A stretch of DNA of 64,000 bases from Pararge aegeria. Its lineage: Eukaryota; Arthropoda; Insecta; Lepidoptera; Nymphalidae. The stretch covers positions 7,812,001 through 7,876,000 of the forward strand of contig NC_053187.1 of assembly GCF_905163445.1 (NCBI RefSeq). The letters run 5' to 3'. Position 1 is the stretch's first letter. Each line of letters starts with the position of its first letter. The notes beneath the pieces are model-generated. The model saw only the letters and a list, made by a program, of their open reading frames with translations. It was not told the origin of the DNA and ran no database searches. Position numbers and translations under genes: made by a program. This document shows positions 57,700-64,000 of this stretch, in pieces.

Positions 57700-58600
57700 T
57701 ATAGACAAGTGCTTGACTGCAATCACACCTGATGGTAAATGATGATGCAGCCTAAGATGTAGCGCGCTTGCCTAGAAGATGCCTATTCACTCTTGATTTG
57801 AAGGTACCCAGATTATAGGTATCAGGGAAGACGGAAGATGGGAGGGCATTCCAGGCCTTTGCGGTGCGGATCAGAAAGGAAGAAGCAAAACGCTTCGTAC
57901 GTGTTGATGGTATTTCAACCACGTAACGGTGCAGATTCTTTCGGTGCCTCGCAGTTCGATTGTAGAAAGGAGATGGTTTGACCAAATCGAATAGCTCCTG
58001 AGCACACTCTCCGAAATGTATCTTGTAGAAAACAGCCAGACAAGCAACCTTGCGCCGGTGTTCAAGGCTTTGAAGTCTACTGACTACAAGGTCGTTGCCA
58101 ATGAGTCTCCTAGCACGACGATCCACCGAATCCAAAGCATCGAGCTGGTACTTGGCAGAGCCATCCCATAAATGGCTGCAGTACTCCATGCACGACCGAA
58201 CCTGAGCTTGGTACAGGGTTAGAAGCTGTTCTGGCGTGAAGTAGCGCTTAACTTTGTTGAGGATGCCAAGTTTTTTGCCAGCAGTTTTAGCTTTGGACTC
58301 GATGCATTGTCCAAAGCTTAGATTGGACGAAATGCTGATACCTAGGAGCTCAATACTATTCGTGATTGGCACAGATACATTTCGGAAAGTCGGAGTTAGG
58401 GGGAACGGACTCCGTTTGGCGGAAAACAAACACGCTTGGGTTTTGGAAGCATTAAACTGTACCAGATTAGTGTCACCCCAATCGGACACCTCGTATTTTT
58501 CTACCTGCAACATTTTTTTTGCCATAATCAGATCATTGTTTAAAATATACATAGAATTTTAAAGTAGTTTATACCGATGTTAAACGGTTTTACATAAATA
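57700..58600 (-). mobile_element. 5'-truncated LINE in Dld intron 3
   Basis: An antisense insertion of a LINE of the jockey/CR1 group. It contains the open C-terminal part of ORF2 (57752-58552) and a short 3' tail (57705-57751) with tgcatcatcatttaccatca and gtgattgcagtcaagc on the minus strand. That tail is shared with SINE-B. The 5' truncation lies near 58553-58600. I could not define a target duplication. Confidence 0.8.
57752..58552 (-). CDS. LINE ORF2 C-terminal fragment (reverse transcriptase)
   Basis: An open frame of 266 codons covering the region after the RT catalytic core. It includes WGDTNLVQFNASKTQ, ELLGISISSNLSFG, LYQAQVRSCMEYCSHLWDG, LDSVDRRARRLIGN and the C-terminal WNALPSSVFPDTYNLGTFKS. 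These are the standard thumb/connection motifs of jockey/CR1-type elements. The endonuclease, the YxDD catalytic box and ORF1 are absent, so the copy is dead on arrival. The frame has no stop, so the insertion is probably young. The first methionine is arbitrary because the element is truncated. Confidence 0.88.
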   Translation of the reverse strand: MYILNNDLIMAKKMLQVEKYEVSDWGDTNLVQFNASKTQACLFSAKRSPFPLTPTFRNVSVPITNSIELLGISISSNLSFGQCIESKAKTAGKKLGILNKVKRYFTPEQLLTLYQAQVRSCMEYCSHLWDGSAKYQLDALDSVDRRARRLIGNDLVVSRLQSLEHRRKVACLAVFYKIHFGECAQELFDLVKPSPFYNRTARHRKNLHRYVVEIPSTRTKRFASSFLIRTAKAWNALPSSVFPDTYNLGTFKSRVNRHLLGKRATS

Positions 58601-58717
58601 AATTAATCCTCATCGCCTCAAAAACAATTAATTAAATATTTATTGTGTTAATTTAAATTTGTTGTGTTAAGAGTTATTTGATGTTATAAAATGCTATAAT
58701 ATTGTCTGATTTTTAAG

Positions 58718-58858
58718 GTTCAACTAGTACGAGGAGTTGGTAGTATTACAGCACCTAATAAAGTAGAAGTCAAAGGTGAAAAAGGAGTTGAAACTATCAA
58801 TACAAAGAACATCTTGATTGCAACTGGATCTGAAGTGACACCATTTCCAGGTGTAACT
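58718..58858 (+). CDS. Dld: Dihydrolipoamide dehydrogenase, exon 4
   Basis: Forty-seven codons (residues 135-181), acceptor tttttaag, strong donor gtaagt, both phase 0. It encodes VQLVRGVGSITAPNKVEVKG and then NILIATGSEVTPFPG, the ATG motif of the second FAD-contacting segment. A plus-strand open frame that runs past the donor is intronic. Intron 4 carries a SINE-B. Confidence 0.96.
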
Positions 58859-58996
58859 GTAAGTAGAAAATTTATTTATATCAATTTATTCGTATTATGT
58901 TTGATATCAACGCAAAGAGCCCTAGTAAATTATGAATTAATAAAAATTATTTTATTTATATTATATAATTTTTGTCTATGGTTTATAATTACATTA

Positions 58997-59290
58997 ACGA
59001 CCTCCCTTGCGCAACGGTGAGCGATGGGAATTTAAGTAGGATGACCTGGGTTCGATTCCAGACTGAGAAAATTTGGGAATTTTTATCTTCTCTTCTCTTG
59101 TCTGGAGGTTTTGGTCACGGCTAGTTACCGCCCTACCGACAAAGGTGTGCCGTTAAGCGATTTAGTGTTCCGGTGTGATGTCGTGTAGATACCGGTTAGG
59201 ACGTATGACATACAGGTTAGACTGCATCATCACTTACCACCAGGTGAGATAGTCAAGGGCTAGTTAGCTGTTGTGGAATAAAAAAATAAT
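58997..59290 (+). repeat. SINE-B in Dld intron 4
   Basis: A full-length copy: cttgcgcaacggtgagcgat (A box), ctgggttcgattccagac (B box), cggctagttaccgccctacc, aaggtgtgccgttaagcgat, tgcatcatcacttaccacca and an A-rich end. Same strand as Dld. Confidence 0.93.
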
Positions 59291-59633
59291 AAAGAATGTG
59301 CAAGAACGTTGTGGCGGGGGGAAAACGTCATTCTGACAAAACCGCGGCGATTCAATATTGTCGTTGACCGCAACTGACCGAAACCGCAACCGATTAAAAT
59401 TCGCCAACCGCTACACATGTTCCGCCAGCCGAGTCCTGAAGAAATCTTACATTTGCTCTGGCCCCTGCAATGTTGAAAGAAATACAAAAAAATGCAAGCT
59501 AAAAAGAAATCATTAGTATTGTATTACAAAATAGGTTTACTTGGCTTATTAGAACTAATTGAAGTTTCATTATCCATCCATCCATTTATCAAAAAGCTAA
59601 ATCCCAAGATTTTTTTTATCTCTTCTTCACCAG

Positions 59634-59799
59634 TTTGATGAGCAGCAAATCGTCACATCAACAGGGGCGCTTGCGCTATCCAAAGTGCCCAAGAAGATGT
59701 TAGTGATCGGTGCTGGGGTCATTGGCCTGGAGCTAGGCTCAGTTTACCAGAGGCTTGGTGCTGATGTGACTGCTATCGAGTTCCTTGATTCTATTGGAG
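59634..59799 (+). CDS. Dld: Dihydrolipoamide dehydrogenase, exon 5
   Basis: 55 codons plus 1 nt (residues 182-236 and the first base of 237), acceptor cttcaccag, donor gtgagt, leaving phase 1. It encodes FDEQQIVTSTGALAL, then KMLVIGAGVIGLELGSV, the NAD-binding GxGxxG fingerprint, and the strand that selects NAD+ over NADP+ (ADVTAIEFLD). Contiguous with the family. Confidence 0.97.
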
Positions 59800-59859
59800 G
59801 TGAGTCTTTTATATTAATAAGTAGACAATCTCACTGGCGGTCGTCTACTAATGGTGATT

Positions 59860-59935
59860 CTCGCCAGGAGAAATTTGAGAATTTATAAATTCCTGAATTT
59901 TCTCTGGTCTGGTCTGCTCTGGTCCGAGGGTCAGG
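59860..59935 (+). repeat. SINE-B fragment in Dld intron 5
   Basis: gccaggagaaatttgagaat, ttataaattcctgaattttc and tctggtctggtctg, the segment between head and core only. Confidence 0.75.
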
Positions 59936-60059
59936 CTTTTTACATTATGAACCGAAATAGATAGCAAGTTTGTGACGTAGCGTTTGTGTCAAAGCTTTAG
60001 GTTTAAATTTTCGAACGAAGTTACTCGTTTCACCATCCGCTTACAATTATGTAAACATA

Positions 60060-60145
60060 TATATATGTATGAACGCTTAATAAATGCCTGTGATAGGCCT
60101 ACATGAATAAACAGCTTTTTGAATTTGAAATTGGAAATAAAGTAT
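60060..60145 (+). repeat. LINE 3' tail in Dld intron 5
   Basis: aataaatgcctgtgataggc, then ctacatgaataaacagcttt and ttgaatttgaaattgg, a common jockey-like 3' end with a GAATTT tail. Confidence 0.55.
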
Positions 60146-60357
60146 TTTTCTTTTGCCGCTAAGACAGCAAGTAATAAAAATAGGTGGGAAGGGCAGGTGT
60201 TGAATTATTATTAGCGGACGGTTGATGTTGCCAGTTGACGTATAGTTAATTTAATATGCAATAAGTGATACCGATCAACGTCCCTTAGGACATCCACTAT
60301 AACTTGTCAGACGTAGGGCTGTCAAAAACTATAAGCTATAAAATTATTTGTCTACAG

Positions 60358-60515
60358 GTATTGGTATTGATGGTGAGGTTTCAAAAACTTTGCAGAAGAT
60401 TATGGCAAAGCAGGGCATGAAGTTCAAGCTCGGCACCAAAGTTACAGGTGTCAAGAAAGAGGGCAACATTGTCAAAGTCAGTGTTGAAGCTGCCAAAGGA
60501 GGAAATGCCGAAACT
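60358..60515 (+). CDS. Dld: Dihydrolipoamide dehydrogenase, exon 6
   Basis: Two bases completing a Gly codon plus 52 codons (to residue 289), acceptor tctacag, donor gtaagt, leaving phase 0. It encodes GIGIDGEVSKTLQKIMAKQG and KFKLGTKVTGVKKEGN through VEAAKGGNAET, the NAD-domain helix and hairpin preceding the central domain. The open frame continues about 30 codons into the intron, which is not coding. Confidence 0.96.
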
Positions 60516-61780
60516 GTAAGTTACCCGCTAGTAACTTTTGTTCTACACTTATTTATTATGCTAGATACAGTTACAAAGAAACAAAAATACAGTTTTAGGT
60601 AACATAACATAATTATGTTTTATGGCTAAGTTGTTACCAAAATTGGCCATAGAATATAATATCTTTGCAACAGAGAGGTGGTCCCTTCCATTTATGTTGG
60701 TAACTTAAAGAATGAATATTAGTCTTATTTTTAGTTTTTATTTATACAACGTGTAACGGAATTACGAAAAACTTTTGAAGGTTGCATAAGTATATTTCAT
60801 AAGGAATTAACCTGTAAAAATATTTAATCAAAGCAAGCATATTTATTTTTTGTACAAATTAATTCAAAACATTGTAAGTGTTTACTTATGACAACCCTAT
60901 TGAAGATAAAAGACGGACACATGCATAGTACATACGCTACGCGACGCGCACCTATTAACTGTATTATTGGGTGCGCGTAGCGACCGGAGTCACTTGATTT
61001 TACTTTTGCGTGCGATGTTAGTTCTGTGTCTGATTTCTTTCAGTATAAACTATGTCAATGGTTTACTCAAACCTATTAGCGTTTCGGTTCACAGATAAGT
61101 CTCAGAGACAGTAAATAATGTACCTCTAAAGTCTCTGAAGTATTATTTCGGTTTTCATTTACACGTTGTATATATACTTTGTCTTGGTTTTTTAACTAAT
61201 TTAGATCAAACACAGTTACAACCTCCCTGGTACAGCGCTATGTGTTCTGTTTAATTTATATAGTGGTTTAAATCTAATAAGCTTGTTTCAGATAATTTAG
61301 AGTTGGAGTATTACTACTTTATCATTTGTTTATATTCAAATAAGAATACATTCATATATTTTTACTTAAAATCTTTTTTAAGTGTACTCAGATATCCCAT
61401 TATCAGTATTTGTTTATGTGATTTAATACAACTGTCTGAATTAAGATGAATGTGTTAAATTACACTTAGACGTATATTTTTATCAGGATGAATGATGATG
61501 TAACTGATAAGAAATTCATCCTGATAAGATTTATCAATATTGGTATTCTATACGAAATGACAGATTTATGTTACACACTAACATAACATAAATCTAAATC
61601 TTCAACTGACATCAGTCAGTTCACATGAAAACTTATAGTATGGCCAAAGAAAACTATATGAATAAACATTACACATTACAATTTGCACTTAGCGCAATGG
61701 TTATAATTCTCGAGTTTCTGTAATGCAGCCGTCTTGTGCATTGATTCATTAACATGAATTACTTATTGAATTAATATTTG
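60516..61780. other. Dld intron 6, 5' part
   Basis: No exon or clear repeat besides two small hairpins. A CG-rich patch at 60945-60985 (gctacgcgacgcgcacc against gggtgcgcgtagcg) is also partly self-complementary. Confidence 0.5.
61480..61595. repeat. Two adjacent perfect hairpins in Dld intron 6
   Basis: ttatcaggatgaat (61480-61493) pairs with 61514-61527 (14 bp, 20-nt loop). agatttatgtta (61562-61573) pairs with 61584-61595 (12 bp, 10-nt loop). Confidence 0.8.
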
Positions 61781-62032
61781 ACGGCCGATTGGCGCAGTTT
61801 GCAGCGACCCTGCTTTCTGAGCCCAAGGCCGATTTCGGTCGGTTCGATTCCCACAACTGGAAAATGTTTGGGTGATGAGCATAAATGTTTTCAGTGTCTG
61901 GGTGTTTATATGTATATTATAAGTATTTATGTATATTATTCATAAAAATATTCATCAGTCATCTCAGTAGCCATAGCACAATCTTCGCTTACTTTGGGGC
62001 TAGATGGCGATGTGTGCTTTGTCGTAGTATAT
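61781..62032 (+). repeat. SINE-A in Dld intron 6
   Basis: tgacggccgattggcgcagt (A box), cggttcgattcccacaactg (B box), cagtgtctgggtgtttatat, attcataaaaatattcatca and gctagatggcgatgtgtgct, ending in an A tract. The B-box region has an 8-bp insertion (gatttcgg). Confidence 0.94.
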
Positions 62033-62471
62033 AAAAAAAAAAGTATATAAAACTTATTATATTGATTAACGCTATAATTCCATATAAGTTTTATATATTC
62101 TGGTAATATGACTTTAAAGTTACATAGCGGCAGAGCAATGGGGTTATCAAAAGGTCATTAAAACTAGAACATGGGTGATTTCGTGCATTCAATGTATTAA
62201 TGTATAGAAAAAAAAACTTTATTCTAGACCTAGACTATTTCATATTTACTAATCTACAAGCGGTATCTCACAAATTCGTCCGCACATCTTTTTATAAGTT
62301 ACACAAAAATTGCCATTCCGTATGTCTACATGATTCTTTGTAAGTAACTATTGTAAATATGTGCCATTTTGTTCGATGACTTTTTGCCATAATGAAGACT
62401 CGCTTTTGCCACACTTTTACAAAGGATAAAAAAATGTCTTGCTGCTAATAGAAAAATATGAACTAAGTATA

Positions 62472-62697
62472 AAACTTCTTTATAGACAATATTCTTTACT
62501 GATCTATAAGTAGGCGCCAAAACTACCAAGCTACTGGGTGAGCTTACGCGTGAGCAAGCTACGTAAAACTGCCCATTTGAGAAGCAGTTTTCTCTCAAGT
62601 CTATTCCCGCAATTTCGAAAGTCTGTCCTTGAGACTTGTTTATAGTTATTGCTAAACATACTTTGAGGGGAAACTGTTATCATTTGAATTCAAACGG
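62472..62697 (-). pseudogene. Helitron helicase (Pif1-like) C-terminal remnant
   Basis: On the minus strand the frame reads PFEFK, two stops (TGA, TAA at 62677-62682), then QFPLKVCLAITINKSQGQTF, GIDLRENCFSNGQFYVACSR and LVVLAPTYRSVKNIVYKEVL. This is the C-terminal signature of Helitron Pif1-type helicases (INKSQGQT, GQxYVACSRV). The two stops fall where other helicases have an Arg-Leu pair (family memory). Upstream the frame ends at a perfect 21-bp hairpin. No Rep domain is present, so the element is dead. Confidence 0.85.
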
Positions 62698-62746
62698 TTT
62701 AAGTTATATCTTCCGAGTCCGATCACTCGGAAGATATAACTTAAAC
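62697..62746. repeat. Perfect 21-bp inverted repeat, 8-nt loop
   Basis: Arms 62697-62717 and 62726-62746 (gtttaagttatatcttccga plus g) pair exactly around tccgatca. It sits at the broken edge of the helicase remnant. Confidence 0.9.
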
Positions 62747-63083
62747 TATAAAAATTAATTGATAAATGAAGAATTTTATACAAACTTTCATCCCCCATTC
62801 AACCCTCTAAGGGTTGGAATTAGTTGGAATATTTATATTAATTAGTAATAGTAGTATTCAGTCCGATCCGCCAAGTCGTTAAAGCTGTGCGTTGATAGAT
62901 CAGTCAGTCAGTCACCTTTGCCTTTAATATATGTATATAGATATAAAGACATGATCCCGTGGCTGCAGAAATTTTTGGACTTCTGATCAAAGAAACGCGA
63001 CAAGTAGTTTTGGCAGTCCTGTCTTGATAAACTGACCTTAATTTTTCTCAGTCTTTTATTAACTAAGTTATTTTATATCGCAG

Positions 63084-63220
63084 TTGGAGTGCGACGTGGT
63101 GCTAATTTCCATTGGCAGGCGGCCATACACACGGGACTTGGGGCTTGACAAAGTGGGCATTGCTCTGGACGACAGAGGCCGTGTCCCGGTTAACAACAAA
63201 TTCCAGACTACAATTCCCGG
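63084..63220 (+). CDS. Dld: Dihydrolipoamide dehydrogenase, exon 7
   Basis: Forty-five codons plus 2 nt (residues 290-334 and most of 335), acceptor atatcgcag, donor gtaggt, leaving phase 2. It encodes LECDVVLISIGRRPYTRDLG and RGRVPVNNKFQTTIPG, the central-domain strand, the IGRRP motif and the run-up to the second FAD site. Codons are more GC-rich than in exons 3-4. Confidence 0.96.
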
Positions 63221-63316
63221 GTAGGTAAATACATAGCGTATACAATTATAGTAATGATTATATCATAAAGTTTTAGTAAGTCAACGTAAGTGAAATTCTA
63301 CATGTTTTTTTTTCAG

Positions 63317-63404
63317 AATATACGCGATCGGTGACGTAATCCACGGCCCCATGTTGGCTCACAAAGCGGAAGACGAAGGTATCGTTTGTGTTGAGGGTAT
63401 AAAG
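63317..63404 (+). CDS. Dld: Dihydrolipoamide dehydrogenase, exon 8
   Basis: One base completing Gly-335 plus 29 codons (to residue 364), acceptor tttttttttcag, donor gtaaat, phase 0. It carries IYAIGDV, whose Asp contacts FAD, and GPMLAHKAEDEGIVCVEGIK. The preceding intron is only 96 bp. The E3 dimerisation domain, with the HxxxxE active-site base pair (about 130 residues), should lie in later exons right of the window. Confidence 0.96.
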
Positions 63405-64000
63405 GTAAATAAACCTTTTTTTTATTCACGCTCGATCTAGTATTCTTTAGTCTGACTAACAGACAAACTGTCAATTAAAGTCATTGCGGTGGTGTAATCG
63501 GAAAGTAGTAATCGAAACATTTATCGTTTATACACCATCAGACCTCCCTGTCGCAACGGTGAGTGCTGTGAGTTTAAGAGGAGGAATTTTTTGTCTGGTC
63601 AGGTGGGAGGCTTCGGCCTTATTATGGTTAAGTACCACCCTGGCGAAAAAGACGTGCCGCTTGCGATTCAGTGTTTAGGTACGATGTCGCGTAGAAACCT
63701 ATTAAGGGTATGACTACCACACAGCACACTCCCTAACAGGTTATCCCGCTACCATCATAGACTGCATCATCACTTACCACCAAGTGAGATTGCAGTCAAG
63801 GGCTAACTTGCAGTGGAATAAAAAAAAATTAGAGCTTTCCTGTGCTTCAATATATTGTTTTGTTTTGCCCTTATTTTAATTTTCATTAACAAGTTGCAGC
63901 GTGCGCGAATTTCAAGTTCGATAAACCGATTGATTTCTGATTAACATTAAAACTGTGTGTGGTAAAAGCAGATCAGAATAAATTCAAATAAAATCAAAAT
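63405..64000. other. Dld intron 8, cut by the window edge
   Basis: It contains a SINE-B at 63540-63829. The last 40 bases (ggtaaaagcagatcagaata) resemble the start of the LINE 3' UTR seen at 47345. No exon is seen. Confidence 0.55.
63540..63829 (+). repeat. SINE-B in Dld intron 8
   Basis: agacctccctgtcgcaacgg (A box region; B box deleted), ggtgggaggcttcggcctta, gacgtgccgcttgcgattca, gtacgatgtcgcgtagaaac, gactgcatcatcacttacca, ccaagtgagattgcagtcaa and a poly-A end. Confidence 0.93.

Noticed and set aside
57387..60602. Separate short plus-strand open frames (57387, 58814, 59685, 60348) as independent small genes
   Set aside because: They are exons of Dld read on into introns; the splice sites and phases join them.
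61781..61860. tRNA gene suggested by good A and B boxes in SINE-A/B/C/D heads
   Set aside because: The arms do not fold into a cloverleaf, and each head is followed by the same repetitive body in many copies. They are SINE promoters.
1..64000. CRISPR arrays, operons, bacterial promoters
   Set aside because: Spliced nuclear genes and eukaryotic retroelements show this is animal DNA; no regularly spaced identical repeats were seen.

Overview
The window is animal nuclear DNA, AT-rich and dominated by transposable-element debris. It is almost certainly from a moth or butterfly. Three things point that way: spliced genes with large introns, several tRNA-derived SINE families and RTE-type LINE tails ending in GATGAT repeats that are typical of Lepidoptera, and decayed Helitron-like and jockey/CR1-type elements. 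SINE-A and SINE-B remind me of satyrine/nymphalid butterfly repeats, but that is memory and could not be checked here.

Only one host gene is clear. From about 55.8 kb to the right edge, the plus strand carries eight coding exons of mitochondrial dihydrolipoamide dehydrogenase (Dld, E3 of the 2-oxoacid dehydrogenase complexes). They join in phase into 364 codons, from a short presequence exon to the FAD-binding GD motif, and the C-terminal part lies beyond the window. The Dld introns have collected a SINE-C, a 5'-truncated antisense LINE, several SINE-B copies, a SINE-A and a broken Helitron helicase.

A second host gene is represented by a single minus-strand exon at 6.3-6.5 kb with a FAM107-like signature. 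Two further places may hold exons or promoters of unknown genes: 34.8-34.97 kb (plus) and a CpG-rich island at 46.7-46.9 kb (minus, with an Inr-like TCAGT).

The rest, roughly 0-55 kb, is intergenic or intronic. I recognise four tRNA-derived repeat families, named locally SINE-A (about 255 bp), SINE-B (about 300 bp), SINE-C (about 270 bp, GAT-rich tail) and SINE-D (tRNA-like head only). There are also RTE 3' ends, other LINE 3' ends, Helitron-like repeats, two hAT-like MITEs nested inside SINEs, and a recent 0.55-kb tandem duplication at 30.7-31.8 kb.

The most interesting element lies at 50.9-52.9 kb on the minus strand. It is a 2.0-kb retroelement with an intact 444-codon gag-like ORF1 (three CCHC knuckles), no reverse transcriptase, and a perfect 16-bp target-site duplication, so it resembles a 'half-LINE'. 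Two other patterns stand out. SINE-B shares its 3' tail with the LINE sitting in Dld intron 3, suggesting a SINE-LINE partnership. The window also holds about a dozen perfect or near-perfect short-loop inverted repeats, best explained by local template switching.
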